DNA from: Undibacterium sp.
GTDB lineage: Bacteria > Pseudomonadota > Gammaproteobacteria > Burkholderiales > Burkholderiaceae_D
Direction of reading: 5' to 3'
Length of the DNA: 64,000 nucleotides
Assembly (NCBI GenBank): GCA_030645915.1
Contig: JAUSNO010000031.1
Location: 49,093 to 113,092, forward strand
Shown piece after piece: positions 17,412-27,111 of this stretch (the stretch's first letter is position 1; the number at the start of each line of letters is the position of its first letter). A program made the translations under genes and the position numbers. Under the pieces are notes generated by a model. The model worked only from the letters and a program-made list of their open reading frames with translations, ran no database searches and was not told the origin of the DNA.

Positions 17412-18461
17412 ATGGAATCAATCATTAAACACCTAGTGGAGATTACCGGTCATCGTGACCATGATCTCCTCAATATTTCCGTTATATCGGCATTGCGTGA
17501 ACTCACACAGGCGGAGCGTGCACGCGTGCTGGATGTAGTTTTCATCGGTGGCCAATTCCATCTGAAATCGCAAATTTCCATTGCCAATGGCAAGCTGGTT
17601 GTTGCCGATGAAAATACCTTGCCAGGTACAGTCGATGAACTGGTCTCCAATTATCCGATGTTGGAAAAAGGGATTGCGCAAAAATCCAACGTGATAGAGG
17701 CGCTTGATGCCGATGGCAAGGGTGCCGTGTGGCTGCCTATCTGGATGAACGAAAAGGTGAATGTTTGCCTGGAAATTGTTAATCCAGCGAGCTATAGCCA
17801 GAATACCAGAGAGGTGATGAATGGCATCCTTATCGTGTATCGTAACTTTCAGAATCTGCTTGATTACAGTGAGCGTGATTCGCTTACAGGTTTGTTGAAC
17901 CGCAAGACCTTCGACGATAATTTTTCTAAAATCCTGCGTACCAGTGCACCACCAAGCAAGAATCCAGAGGCAGAACGAAGTGATCCTGAGCGCCGTACCG
18001 GTGACAAAGAAAAACAGCATTGGCTGGCAGTGCTCGATATCGATCATTTTAAGCGTGTAAACGACCAGTTCGGTCATCTGTATGGCGACGAAGTGTTGAT
18101 CCTGATCGCTAATCTGATGCGTTCATCCTTCCGTCCAAGTGATAAGTTATTCCGTTTTGGCGGTGAAGAATTTGTGATTTTGCTGCGCTCAACTTCGCAA
18201 GAAGATGCGCAGCATATTTTTGATCGTTTTCGCTCCAACGTTGAAAATTACCCTTTCCCGCAGGTGGGTCAAGTGACGGTGAGTATTGGCTACGCCCATA
18301 TTGATCCGTTTGAACCTGCCGTTGGCCTCATGGGCCGGGCAGATCAAGCCTTGTATTTTGCCAAGAGTAATGGCAGAAACCGCACCTGTTATTACGAGAA
18401 TTTGGTAAAAACCGGCGATCTCAAAGTAGAAGCTTCAAACGATAGCGTCGAGTTTTTTTAA
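17412..18461 (+). CDS. Cytoplasmic diguanylate cyclase with a GAF-like N-terminal domain
   Basis: The 349-aa soluble protein has no membrane segments. Residues 1-150 look like a degenerate GAF-type sensor (inferred from length and the pattern GAVWLPIWMNEKVNVCLEIV), followed by a coiled link and a GGDEF domain starting at DSLTGLLNRKTFDDNF. The active site is FRFGGEEFV (GGEEF at about 250-254). RPSD five residues upstream is an intact I-site. There is a polar, Pro/Glu/Arg-rich insertion (PPSKNPEAERSD) early in the GGDEF domain. It converts two GTP to c-di-GMP. It is convergent with the EamA gene, with only 22 bases between stops. Confidence 0.9.
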   Translation: MESIIKHLVEITGHRDHDLLNISVISALRELTQAERARVLDVVFIGGQFHLKSQISIANGKLVVADENTLPGTVDELVSNYPMLEKGIAQKSNVIEALDADGKGAVWLPIWMNEKVNVCLEIVNPASYSQNTREVMNGILIVYRNFQNLLDYSERDSLTGLLNRKTFDDNFSKILRTSAPPSKNPEAERSDPERRTGDKEKQHWLAVLDIDHFKRVNDQFGHLYGDEVLILIANLMRSSFRPSDKLFRFGGEEFVILLRSTSQEDAQHIFDRFRSNVENYPFPQVGQVTVSIGYAHIDPFEPAVGLMGRADQALYFAKSNGRNRTCYYENLVKTGDLKVEASNDSVEFF

Positions 18462-18483
18462 CCCGACAAAATCAATCCAGCGG

Positions 18484-19383
18484 TCAATTTGTTGATGGCT
18501 TAGGTGCATGTGACATCGTCAGCAGCGCCACACTCCCCAGAATAATCGCCATCGCCAGCATTTCGCGCGGACTGAATGTCTCCCCACCCAGTAACACTCC
18601 CAGCGTGACTGCGATGACGGGGTTCACGTAGGCATAGCTTGATGCCAGTGCCGGCGAGACCCTGGATAAAAGAAACATATACGCAGTGAAGGCGAACAAA
18701 GAGCCTGCCACCACAAGATAGGACCAGGCTGCCAGCGCTGACATTGTCATTGGTGTACTGAAACTCTCTCCCTTGACCATTGCAACCCCTACCAGGAACA
18801 AGCCACCCAACAACATTTCGCTGGCGAATCCCATTGCTCCGGGCGCCAGTTTTAATTTTCTTTGCGATAGCACAGAGCCAATGTCCCAGCAAAGAATGGC
18901 GCCAAGCAAGGCGATGATACCCATCGGCTGAGCGGAAAATTCGCCGCCAGCTGCGAGCAGGATGGCGCCGGCAAAACCGATCACGATACCCAGCCATTCA
19001 CGTCTGTTGGGCCAGATCCCAAAGAATCCCGTGCAAAAGGATAGGATCATGGGCGAGCAGGCAATGAAAACTGCGGTCAGGCCGGAAGAAACGTACTGTT
19101 GCCCTACCGCGGTTAAACCCATGCCGCCACCTAACATCAAGACACCAATGATGCCAGCATCGCGCCATTCCAGGAGGCTTGGGTTGGGCGCGCCGCGCCA
19201 TTTTGTCCAGGTATATAACAAGGCACCGGCCATCAGAAAGCGGGTTCCCATCAGCAGAAAAGGCGGGAAGGACGTTAAGGCGATATGGATTGCAAAATAG
19301 GTGGAGCCCCAGACGATATATACGGTTAACAGCGCAAAAAGGACACGTCTAGGAAGATGTTTCATCGGAATTTTTTTCGCCAT
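18484..19383 (-). CDS. EamA/DMT-family transporter, YedA-like
   Basis: The protein is about 299 aa with ten predicted transmembrane helices in two EamA repeats. The first starts at VYIVWGSTYFAIHIA, the YedA-type signature, and the second at ILCWDIGSVLSQRKLKL. The family exports amino acids or other metabolites across the inner membrane. It is transcribed divergently from an Lrp/AsnC regulator about 110 bp away, a common arrangement in which the regulator senses an amino acid and controls the exporter. Starts at 19422, 19383 and 19365 are possible; none has a strong Shine-Dalgarno. The substrate is unknown. Confidence 0.9.
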   Translation of the reverse strand: MAKKIPMKHLPRRVLFALLTVYIVWGSTYFAIHIALTSFPPFLLMGTRFLMAGALLYTWTKWRGAPNPSLLEWRDAGIIGVLMLGGGMGLTAVGQQYVSSGLTAVFIACSPMILSFCTGFFGIWPNRREWLGIVIGFAGAILLAAGGEFSAQPMGIIALLGAILCWDIGSVLSQRKLKLAPGAMGFASEMLLGGLFLVGVAMVKGESFSTPMTMSALAAWSYLVVAGSLFAFTAYMFLLSRVSPALASSYAYVNPVIAVTLGVLLGGETFSPREMLAMAIILGSVALLTMSHAPKPSTN

Positions 19384-19495
19384 AAATTGAACATTGAGCG
19401 AACAGTGTATGGCAGTCAGCATGCTTTTTGAATGGATAAGTTAAGGTAAATGCGCTACATTACTTTCAAATTAACTGAAAATAAGATGAATTTCG

Positions 19496-19942
19496 ATGAA
19501 ACTAGAATTGGATTTGATGGATGCCAAAATCCTCGAGATTTTGCAGGCGGATGCACGCGTCACCATGGCTGAAATCGGCAGGCGCATCCATCTCAGTCAG
19601 CCTGCAGTGACCGAACGCGTGCGCCGCATGGAGGCCGCCGGGGTCATTACCGGTTACCACGCCCATGTCAATCCGGAAGCGCTCGGTTATGGGATCACCG
19701 CTTTTGTTCGCGTGGCTAGCCGCTCCAGCGACATTCCCGTCGTCAAAATCGCTGAGCAGGTACCGGAAGTGATCGAATGCCATGCGATTACCGGGGAAGA
19801 CTGTGTGGTGGTTAAAGTGGTTGCGTCCTCGGTGAAAGAACTGGAACGCGTGATCTCCAGCCTGGCGCGTTGTGGCGTGACATCAACCTCACTGATTTTG
19901 TCATCCTCTATCGAGCGCCGCGCGATCAAGCCGGCGCAATGA
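19496..19942 (+). CDS. Lrp/AsnC family transcriptional regulator
   Basis: The protein is 148 aa. An N-terminal winged helix-turn-helix (MAEIGRRIHLSQPAVTERVRRME at about 22-44) is followed by a RAM ligand-binding domain from about 65, with the glycine-containing VIECHAITGEDCVVVKV segment. Members bind amino acids and act locally or globally on amino-acid metabolism and export. The divergent EamA gene is the obvious target. The downstream LysR gene is broken, so this is the only intact regulator of the pair. Confidence 0.93.
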   Translation: MKLELDLMDAKILEILQADARVTMAEIGRRIHLSQPAVTERVRRMEAAGVITGYHAHVNPEALGYGITAFVRVASRSSDIPVVKIAEQVPEVIECHAITGEDCVVVKVVASSVKELERVISSLARCGVTSTSLILSSSIERRAIKPAQ

Positions 19943-19969
19943 GCCGGCATATTCAACAGGTGAATTGAA

Positions 19970-20868
19970 ATGGAATTACGCCAACTCAGGTATTTTGTCG
20001 CCATCGTCGATCATGGCTCGTTGTCACGCGCCGCGCGCGTGTTGCATATTGTTCAGCCGGCATTGACGCAGCAGATACATCAACTCGAGGAAGAGTTGGG
20101 CGCACAACTCTTGCATCGCTCGGCACAAGGCATGCAGGCCACAGATGCCGGCAAGATTTTTTACGAGCATGCCCAAGCCATATTGAAACAGGTGGCCGAC
20201 GCTAGGTCGGCCGTCACGCAATCGACCGACAAACCCAGTGGCACGGTGGCGCTACCCTTGCTCACTGCGGTGCGCGCCACTTATCCCGACATCGTGTTCC
20301 AACTGACGGAAGAGCTGACGGGCAATCTCACCGAACAATTGCGCTCAGGCCGCTTGCACTTTGCCATCCTGTTTGACGATGATCAGCTGGGCGGTTTCAA
20401 TACCAGGGCGATGGCCGAAGAAGACATGATGTACATCACGCGCGCGGATTCGCAATTTGCCACCAGGCGAAAGATAATTTCGCTGGAAAAAGCCCTGCAG
20501 GCGACGCTCAATTACCTAGCGTGCAGCACGGCGTCAGGCCGCGCATAGAAGCCAAGGTGCGCCAGGCCGGCATGTCGATAGAGCATGTCGTCGACATTAC
20601 CTCGATTGCGATTTTGAAGTCTGCCATCATGGCCGATATAGGCGCCACCATCTTGCCGGTCTCGCCTTTTCTGGCAGAAATTGAGCGCGGCGAAATGCGC
20701 GCCTGTGCTATCGCTGGCAATGATCTATCCCGCACGGTAGTGTTGTGTTCGTCGAAAAATATCCCTCTCACCAACGCCGCCATGGCGGTAGAAAAGCTGG
20801 TGCTGGAGGTCGCCAACAAGCTGTGCGAAAGCGGTCGCTGGATAGGTGCGCGAAGTTTGGTGCGCTGA
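19970..20868 (+). pseudogene. LysR-family regulator, disrupted by an in-frame deletion and a frameshift
   Basis: The N-terminal helix-turn-helix is intact (MELRQLRYFVAIVDHGSLS). At about residue 94, SGTVA joins directly to LPLLTAVRATYP, whereas relatives of the Nac/CynR type have about 13 residues there (the first strand of the effector domain). Near 20510 the frame shifts: the text runs out as LNYLACSTASGRA and stops, while the +1 frame continues with LPSVQHGVRPRIEAKVRQAG and the rest of the effector domain to 20868. One lost base restores the usual ISLEKALQ...LPS-QHGVRP pattern. Two independent lesions mean the protein is very likely non-functional. Sequencing error could explain only the single-base lesion. 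Confidence 0.85.
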
Positions 20869-20940
20869 CCGGTACGCTAACTACAGCGCGCTTATTGCAT
20901 TACGCTTATTGCAGCACGATTATTGTATGACGAAACGGAG

Positions 20941-20963
20941 GGCTATCGTTTTTCATGATAGCC
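20941..20963 (+). terminator. Short hairpin after the LysR pseudogene
   Basis: GGCTATC (20941-20947) pairs with GATAGCC (20957-20963) over a 9-nt loop, about 70 bases after the pseudogene. No T run follows, so this is a weak candidate. Confidence 0.35.
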
Positions 20964-21016
20964 CCATTCAAATTTCATATTTTTACAATCGACACTGCCG
21001 CACTACACTGGCCTCA

Positions 21017-21261
21017 CAGTAGATTCCCTGGCAAAGTTGAAGAAAAAAGAGGCGCTGCACCGGAAGCAAGTCATTTTTCTTTTACGCCTATTGAATAGAA
21101 ATAGACTGGTTGCCATCACAACCAATGCCATGAGCGCCTGGTTTTTACCGAAAACAGGTCATGAACAGATTTGTGTCTTACCGGATACAAGGGATGTTTC
21201 AAGCACGCAAAATGAATCATTTTGATGTTTCACAGGATCTGGCAGCAAAGGGAATCTACTG
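21017..21261. repeat. Possible 245-bp MITE bounded by 13-nt inverted repeats
   Basis: CAGTAGATTCCCT at 21017-21029 and its exact complement AGGGAATCTACTG at 21249-21261 face each other across 219 bp of non-coding sequence. No clear target-site duplication was found, so the mobile-element interpretation is tentative. Confidence 0.35.
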
Positions 21262-21588
21262 GTCTGGCGCACGCTGCGCAACCATCGTCAAGCCAAGCGC
21301 CTAAAATAAATATAGGTGTTTTGCCGACTTCGACAAGAACAAATCAAAATATGCTGCCTCTGTTTACCTGACCTTGATCCTGGTAGAAAACCGGCTATCT
21401 TTGTCTATACTAAGCAGACATGAGCGATAAAACGTCCTGTATTGCGTTCAAGAAAAGCAGCAACAGCAGATGACAAAGCATCGTTAGACGCCGGATGCGT
21501 AGTTAGAAAACCATTGTCAACTTTGAATCAAGGTGCGTAGCGATTGCCTGACTGTTGTTTAGCTATCGCTTGATAGTTGAAATGTTTA

Positions 21589-21648
21589 ACGCAGCATCCA
21601 TGCGGTTTTTCAGCCATTTTTGGCTGGTAGGGCGCATGGATGCTGCGT
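21589..21648. repeat. Dispersed palindrome, copy A
   Basis: Arms ACGCAGCATCCATGCG (21589-21604) and CGCATGGATGCTGCGT (21633-21648) are perfectly complementary. An inner 6-bp stem CAGCCA/TGGCTG surrounds a TTTT loop. It is one of seven copies in the window and sits just upstream of the icmF operator. Confidence 0.85.
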
Positions 21649-21669
21649 GTGCAAATTGCGACGTTAACA

Positions 21670-21690
21670 TTGACGTTTACGTTAACGTCA
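21670..21690. promoter_or_regulatory. Candidate LiuR (MerR-family) operator upstream of icmF
   Basis: TGACGTTTACGTTAACGTCA (21671-21690) is a near-palindrome built on the ACGTnnACGT pattern that LiuR-type regulators of branched-chain acyl-CoA catabolism recognise. A partial second half (GACGTTAAC at 21660-21668) precedes it, and TATAAC (21691-21696) follows as a possible -10. It lies 50 bp before the icmF ATG. The match to LiuR is from memory of the motif. Confidence 0.5.
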
Positions 21691-21741
21691 TATAACTTAG
21701 CTTACCGCAGTAATCTCGCACTAAGCCACCTAGAGGAAGAC

Positions 21742-24700
21742 ATGACCGACCTGTCCATCGCCCAGAAACTGACTGAATATAAGCCGACCCACAAGGTGCG
21801 CTTCGTCACCGCCGCTTCTTTGTTCGACGGCCATGACGCCTCGATCAACATCATGCGCCGCATCTTGATGGCCAACGGCGCCGAAGTCATCCACCTCGGG
21901 CACAACCGTTCGGTAGAAGAAATCGTCACCGCCGCCTTGCAGGAAGACGCGCAAGGCATCGCCATCTCCAGCTACCAGGGCGGGCATGTCGAATACTTCA
22001 AATACATGATCGATTTGCTCAAAGCGCGCGGCGGCGAACACATCAAGGTCTTCGGCGGTGGCGGCGGCGTCATCGTGCCGGATGAGATTGCCGATCTGCA
22101 TGCCTACGGTGTCACCCGCATCTTCAGCCCGGAAGACGGCCAGCGCCTCGGCCTGGTCGGCATGATCCTGTCGATGATCCAGGCTTGTGATACCGATTTT
22201 TCTGTCTACGCACCGACCAGCATAGACAGTTTGAAGAACGGTGACATCGTTGCCAAACACCGCCCGCTGGCGCAACTCATCACCGCGCTGGAGAACGACA
22301 AAGTCGCGCCCGAACTGCGCCACGCCATCCATCTGGCGGCGGAATCGATCAAGGTACCGACCTTCGGCATTACCGGCACCGGCGGCGCAGGTAAGTCCTC
22401 ACTCACGGATGAGCTGATACGCCGCATACGTCTCGATCAGGATGATCAGCTTAATATCGCGCTGATCTCGATTGATCCGTCGCGCCGCAAATCGGGCGGC
22501 GCGCTGCTCGGTGACCGCATCCGCATGAACGCGATCAACCCCTGGAAGGGCAATGTCAAGGTCTTCATGCGTTCGCTGGCCACGCGCGAAGCCGGCTCAG
22601 AAATTTCGGCCGCTTTGCCTGACGTCATCGCCGCCTGCAAGGTCGCCGGCTTTGATCTGGTGATTGTCGAGACCTCCGGTATCGGCCAGGGCGACGCCGC
22701 CATCGTCCAGCACGTTGACCTCAGCATGTACGTCATGACGCCAGAATTCGGCGCACCGTCACAGCTGGAAAAAATCGACATGCTCGACTTCGCCGATTTT
22801 GTCGCCATCAACAAATTTGACCGCAAGGGTTCGCAAGACGCACTGCGCGACGTTGCCAAGCAATACCAGCGCAACCGCGAAATGTGGAGCAAAAAGCCGG
22901 AAGACATGCCCGTCTATGGTACCCAGGCTTCGCGCTTTAACGACGATGGCGTCACCGCTTTATATCAGGGTATCCTCCCATCGCTGGCAGCGCACGGCCT
23001 ACGCCTGACACCTAGCAAATTGCCGATGGTCGCAGTGAAATTCTCCAGCGGTAAAAACGTCATCGTGCCGCCGGCGCGCAGCCGTTATCTGGCCGAGATC
23101 GCCGACACCGTGCGCCATTATCACAAGCACAGCGGCAAGCAAGTCACGCTGGCACGCGAGCGCCAGCAGCTGCAAGAAACCAAGCGCATGCTCAGCAAGG
23201 CAGGCAAACCCGCCGATCTCGATGATCTCATCACGGAGCGCGACCATCATCTCGACGCAGAATCTAAAAAACTCGTCGCCATGTGGCCAGACATGCAGGC
23301 CGCCTACGCCGGCGATGAATACGTCGTCAAAATCCGGGACAAGGAAATCCGCACGCAATTAGTCAGCAGCACCCTATCCGGCACCAAGATCCGCAAGGTC
23401 GCCTTGCCCCGCTTTGTCGACCATGGCGAAATCCTGCGCTGGCTGATGCTGGAAAATGTACCAGGCTCTTTTCCGTTCACCGCCGGCGTATTCGCCTTCA
23501 AGCGCGAGAACGAAGACCCGACACGCATGTTCGCCGGCGAGGGTGATCCTTTCCGCACCAACAAACGCTTCAAGCTGGTCTCGCAAGGCATGGACGCCAA
23601 GCGCCTCTCGACCGCGTTTGACTCGGTTACGCTGTACGGCGCAGACCCGGCGATCCGCCCTGATATCTACGGCAAAGTCGGTAATTCCGGCGTCTCGGTC
23701 GCCACGCTGGAAGACATGAAAGTGCTTTACGACGGCTTTGAGCTGTGTGACCCGACCACCTCGGTCTCGATGACGATTAACGGCCCGGCGCCGACGATAC
23801 TCGCCTTCTTCATGAACACCGCGATCGACCAGCAGATGGACAAGTTCCGTCTGGATAACAAGCGTGAGCCAACGGCGGACGAAGCCGCCAAGATCAAGGC
23901 CTGGGTGCTGATGAACGTGCGCGGCACGGTGCAGGCAGACATTTTGAAAGAAGACCAGGGACAAAACACCTGCATCTTCTCGACCGAATTTAGCCTGAAA
24001 GTCATGGGTGATATCCAGGAATATTTTGTTCATCACCAGGTACGCAATTTTTACTCGGTCTCGATCTCCGGTTACCACATCGCCGAAGCGGGCGCGAACC
24101 CGATCTCGCAGCTGGCCTTCACGCTCTCAAACGGCTTCACCTTTGTCGAAGCCTACCTGGCACGCGGCATGCACATCGACGATTTCGCCGCCAACCTCAG
24201 CTTCTTCTTCAGCAACGGCATGGACCCCGAATACACGGTCCTCGGCCGCGTGGCGCGCCGCATCTGGGCGATCGCCATGCGCGACAAATACGGTGCCAAC
24301 GACCGCAGCCAAAAGCTCAAATACCATATCCAGACCAGCGGCCGCAGCCTGCACGCGCAAGAGATCGACTTCAACGACATCCGCACCACGCTGCAAGCCT
24401 TGATCGCCATCTACGACAACTGCAACAGCCTGCACACCAACGCCTACGACGAAGCCATCACCACGCCGACCGACGAATCAGTGCGCCGCGCCTTGGCGAT
24501 CCAGCTCATCATCAACCGCGAATGGGGCCTGGCCAAAAATGAAAACCCGATCCAGGGCAGCTTCATCATCGAAGAGCTGACCGATATGGTAGAAGAAGCC
24601 GTGATGCAAGAGTTTGAACGCATCGCCGAACGCGGCGGCGTGCTGGGTGCAATGGAAACCGGCTACCAGCGCGGCAAGATCCAGGAAGAATCGATGCACT

Positions 24701-25020
24701 ACGAGCACATGAAACACGACGGCACTTTGCCTATCGTCGGCGTCAACACCTTCCGCAATCCTAAGCAAGGCGAGACCCCGCAAAAGATAGAACTGGCGCG
24801 CTCGACCGAAGAAGAAAAGCAATCGCAATTGAACCGATTGGCCGACTTCCACCAACGCCACGCCGACGTTGCACCGCAAGCGCTGGCGGCACTGCAGCAA
24901 GCGGCCATCAATGACGAGAACGTGTTCGCCAAACTGATGGACGCGGCACGGGTGTGCTCGCTCGGGCAGATTACTACGGCTTTGTTTGAGGTGGGCGGGC
25001 AGTACCGACGCAGTATGTAA
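21742..25020 (+). CDS. icmF: Fused isobutyryl-CoA mutase (B12-dependent)
   Basis: From the ATG at 21742 (AGAGGAAG ribosome binding site) the protein is 1092 aa, the normal IcmF size. A longer frame to 21640 would run through the operator and is rejected. Order: a B12-binding domain ([15 protein letters not shown], with the cobalt-ligand His31), a MeaI-type G-protein chaperone with Walker [10 protein letters not shown] at about 213-221, then the acyl-CoA mutase barrel to the end. It interconverts isobutyryl-CoA and n-butyryl-CoA (some members also act on pivalyl or isovaleryl-CoA), and the GTPase domain loads and protects the cofactor. It is visibly more GC-rich than its neighbours. It appears monocistronic, followed by an inverted repeat. 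Confidence 0.97.
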   Translation: MTDLSIAQKLTEYKPTHKVRFVTAASLFDGHDASINIMRRILMANGAEVIHLGHNRSVEEIVTAALQEDAQGIAISSYQGGHVEYFKYMIDLLKARGGEHIKVFGGGGGVIVPDEIADLHAYGVTRIFSPEDGQRLGLVGMILSMIQACDTDFSVYAPTSIDSLKNGDIVAKHRPLAQLITALENDKVAPELRHAIHLAAESIKVPTFGITGTGGAGKSSLTDELIRRIRLDQDDQLNIALISIDPSRRKSGGALLGDRIRMNAINPWKGNVKVFMRSLATREAGSEISAALPDVIAACKVAGFDLVIVETSGIGQGDAAIVQHVDLSMYVMTPEFGAPSQLEKIDMLDFADFVAINKFDRKGSQDALRDVAKQYQRNREMWSKKPEDMPVYGTQASRFNDDGVTALYQGILPSLAAHGLRLTPSKLPMVAVKFSSGKNVIVPPARSRYLAEIADTVRHYHKHSGKQVTLARERQQLQETKRMLSKAGKPADLDDLITERDHHLDAESKKLVAMWPDMQAAYAGDEYVVKIRDKEIRTQLVSSTLSGTKIRKVALPRFVDHGEILRWLMLENVPGSFPFTAGVFAFKRENEDPTRMFAGEGDPFRTNKRFKLVSQGMDAKRLSTAFDSVTLYGADPAIRPDIYGKVGNSGVSVATLEDMKVLYDGFELCDPTTSVSMTINGPAPTILAFFMNTAIDQQMDKFRLDNKREPTADEAAKIKAWVLMNVRGTVQADILKEDQGQNTCIFSTEFSLKVMGDIQEYFVHHQVRNFYSVSISGYHIAEAGANPISQLAFTLSNGFTFVEAYLARGMHIDDFAANLSFFFSNGMDPEYTVLGRVARRIWAIAMRDKYGANDRSQKLKYHIQTSGRSLHAQEIDFNDIRTTLQALIAIYDNCNSLHTNAYDEAITTPTDESVRRALAIQLIINREWGLAKNENPIQGSFIIEELTDMVEEAVMQEFERIAERGGVLGAMETGYQRGKIQEESMHYEHMKHDGTLPIVGVNTFRNPKQGETPQKIELARSTEEEKQSQLNRLADFHQRHADVAPQALAALQQAAINDENVFAKLMDAARVCSLGQITTALFEVGGQYRRSM

Positions 25021-25029
25021 GCCATCAAT

Positions 25030-25119
25030 GTAGGGTGCGCCATGCGCACCAATGGTTCAAGATCAAAGCGAATTTGAATGGCAAGAATTGGCATGAACTG
25101 TGCGCATGGCGCACCCTAC
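25030..25119. repeat. 20-bp inverted repeat after icmF
   Basis: GTAGGGTGCGCCATGCGCAC (25030-25049) faces its exact complement at 25100-25119 across a 50-nt spacer, about 10 bases after the icmF stop. The unit resembles a REP-like repeat seen widely in proteobacterial intergenic DNA. It could act as a transcript-end hairpin. Confidence 0.75.
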
Positions 25120-25168
25120 GATGAACGCACGCTACGCTTGCTAAGCGCACCTTGGGTTGGATGATCAT

Positions 25169-25744
25169 ATGTGGCACGTGAAGTTAACGACATATTGCTT
25201 GTGGGTCATGGCTATTTTTTCTGCATTGGCGATGGCTGACGGCCAAGCTGCGCAGTTAGACTTTCTTGTGTCAAAGGACGGCACTTACGTCATCGACATA
25301 GGTACCAAATTGGTTTGGTCACGCTGCGTTGAGGGCATGAGATGGAACGGCCAAACCTGTGCAGGTACACCGCAACTCGTTAGTTATGGCGAGGCGCTGG
25401 CGCTAGCGAATGCCCGCGCCAAGGCAGACGGTTTGCGTTGGCGTGTGCCGGGTGTCAAAGAGTTGCAGCGCCTCGCGAGCAACGAGGTTCATTCGTCACG
25501 AGATGAAAAAGAAATCTTCCCTGCCTCGCCGCCAGATTGGCACTGGACGGTTTCGGCCACAATCGACACTAAGCCGTTCAATCAATATGACTATAAGAAC
25601 ATTGAGCGTGGCGTTACGGCGCAAAACACGAACCGTATTGCGTTCTTGCATGGGTGGGGCGTGAACCAGCAAACAGGAGAAGCGCGCGGCGATATCCTGA
25701 AACGCACAAAATTGCCGGTTCGCCTGGTGTGTCAAGAGGATTGA
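25169..25744 (+). CDS. Exported DUF1566 (Lcl C-terminal-like) protein
   Basis: The protein is about 191 aa from the ATG at 25169. A signal peptide (LWVMAIFSALAMADGQA) is followed by a DUF1566 domain: an opening FLVSKDGTYVIDIGTKLVWSR (read in two parts, a beta-rich start ending in the conserved W), the RWRVPGVKELQRL motif, a HWTVSATID segment and the closing LPVRLVCQ. Such domains occur in surface or periplasmic proteins of unknown biochemical role. Three cysteines in the mature part (CVEG, TCAG, VCQ) may form disulfides. It is convergent with the next gene, with palindrome copy B between. Confidence 0.8.
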   Translation: MWHVKLTTYCLWVMAIFSALAMADGQAAQLDFLVSKDGTYVIDIGTKLVWSRCVEGMRWNGQTCAGTPQLVSYGEALALANARAKADGLRWRVPGVKELQRLASNEVHSSRDEKEIFPASPPDWHWTVSATIDTKPFNQYDYKNIERGVTAQNTNRIAFLHGWGVNQQTGEARGDILKRTKLPVRLVCQED

Positions 25745-25875
25745 GTGCTGTTGACGCTGTGAAGAGTAGGGCGGACGTTAGTTGCCTATACCTGGTTGTC
25801 TGCGCGCCCTAGCTTGCGTTCAGGGATTTTTATCGTGACATGTTCATTCAAAAAATAAAATAAGGCATGCCCAAC

Positions 25876-25934
25876 ACGCAGTATCCATGCGTCTTTGCAG
25901 TCGGTCTGGTCTGGAAGGCGCATGGATACTGCGT
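25876..25934. repeat. Dispersed palindrome, copy B
   Basis: Arms ACGCAGTATCCATGCG (25876-25891) and CGCATGGATACTGCGT (25919-25934) are perfectly complementary, with a 27-nt centre. It lies between convergent genes. Confidence 0.85.
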
Positions 25935-26004
25935 CACAGAGGTGGTCGTTTTTTTTACAAAAGTGATCCCGATCAAGGCTGAGATTGCCTACCCGCCTGT
26001 CGAG

Positions 26005-27111
26005 CTATTCGGCATGCGCCACCTTGAAGACTGGCAAGTCTGGGTTTTGTACGTTCAAGTGGAATACATACGTGCCAGTTTGCGTGACATTTAATTTCAG
26101 ATTGTGTCCTTGCCATTGCAGGATATGATCGGATTCGGGCACTAACTCCGTATTCTTGCTGGTATCCCCCAGATTAATTTGTCCATTATCTTTTGATTTC
26201 ACGCGAAATTCCCATGCCCCCGGCTTCAGAGGAACTTCAACGCTATACCTTCCATTGCCGTCCTGATGCATGGCAAAACCAGCCGCCCATTTATCCACAG
26301 AACTGCTGAGATACATGGCTTGCGCAAAGATTTGCTGCTTACGTTCGTCGCTGGCATCAGACCAAAATTCAAACGTGATGAGTGCGTCGTCAGGCAGCGA
26401 TTTATCCTGAATAGGCGCATCAAATCCGTAACCATAGCTGACGATTGATTTCGATTTTCCGCCATTGACCAGCGTGGCATTGATGGCCCAGTCTGGCAGG
26501 CCGAAACCATAATGGCCGTAGCTGACTGCGCACCAATCTCCACCCAGTGAGAGCACATTGAGCGCAGTACGTAGCGCAAAGTTAAGTTCTTTTTTGCCTA
26601 TCCCCATGGCGACGCGGCATTCTAGTCTAAGGTCGCCCAGGCGCCGGGCATTTGCTGGCACGCCAGGCGTGCGCACATGAGGAGTAAATCCTATCAATGA
26701 TTTTTTCTGATTCAATATTAAATCGGCCTCTTCGTCATAGGCCTCTTTGCTACGCGGCAAAACGAATGTGCCATCCGCCGCAATAGGGACAGGTATCGAT
26801 GCCTCGTTACCTGCAATACGCATGCTCACGTCACCCCAATTGGATTGATAGCTATTGACGTCGGCACGTTTTTTTAATCTGAATTTCAGTGCTGCCTCTG
26901 GCGCTAACCTGTGATATTCATCAAAGGCATCCAAGCCGGCTAGCATCACTCTGTATGGTTTCAATTCAGGATTTTTTGTGCCATTGACGGCTACCTCTGC
27001 CAGCTGCTCTTCATTCGCCTTGTCCACTTTGCTTTCCACGGACAATTCTTCCGCGTGTACGCATGCGCTCAAAAACATGACAGAAGAAAGGATGGCGCTT
27101 TTTATTTTCAT
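26005..27111 (-). CDS. Exported protein of unknown function with a C-terminal beta-sandwich
   Basis: The 368-aa protein has a signal peptide (AILSSVMFLSACVHAEE). SAC-VHA could be read as a weak lipobox or as an ordinary cleavage site. The last 90 residues (YSVEVPLKPGAWEFRVKS, then LKLNVTQTGTYVFHLNVQN) have the strand pattern of an E-set or carbohydrate-binding-like domain. The middle part (DWCAVSYGHYGFGLPDW) I do not recognise. AGAGATAAC before the ATG is a good ribosome binding site. It is divergent from the VOC gene. It may take part in glycan binding at the envelope, but that is only a guess from the fold pattern. Confidence 0.7.
   Translation of the reverse strand: MKIKSAILSSVMFLSACVHAEELSVESKVDKANEEQLAEVAVNGTKNPELKPYRVMLAGLDAFDEYHRLAPEAALKFRLKKRADVNSYQSNWGDVSMRIAGNEASIPVPIAADGTFVLPRSKEAYDEEADLILNQKKSLIGFTPHVRTPGVPANARRLGDLRLECRVAMGIGKKELNFALRTALNVLSLGGDWCAVSYGHYGFGLPDWAINATLVNGGKSKSIVSYGYGFDAPIQDKSLPDDALITFEFWSDASDERKQQIFAQAMYLSSSVDKWAAGFAMHQDGNGRYSVEVPLKPGAWEFRVKSKDNGQINLGDTSKNTELVPESDHILQWQGHNLKLNVTQTGTYVFHLNVQNPDLPVFKVAHAE

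Larger units (their letters stand above)
20869..21741. other. Long intergenic region upstream of icmF with several repeats
   Basis: It contains a small hairpin (20941-20963) after the LysR pseudogene, a pair of 13-nt inverted repeats 219 bp apart (21017-21261, possible MITE), one copy of the dispersed 60-bp palindrome (21589-21648) and a LiuR-like operator (21670-21690). I looked for a cobalamin riboswitch because IcmF is B12-dependent and did not find a convincing B12 box. A 62-codon frame at 21037 has no ribosome binding site and is not called. Confidence 0.6.

Noticed and set aside
20869..21741. Cobalamin riboswitch upstream of icmF
   Set aside because: IcmF needs B12, so I searched the leader, but found no convincing B12 box or expected hairpin order; a LiuR-like site explains the region better.
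23374..24078. Long antisense frame inside icmF
   Set aside because: It is a by-product of the GC-rich codon use of icmF; no start signal or domain is visible.
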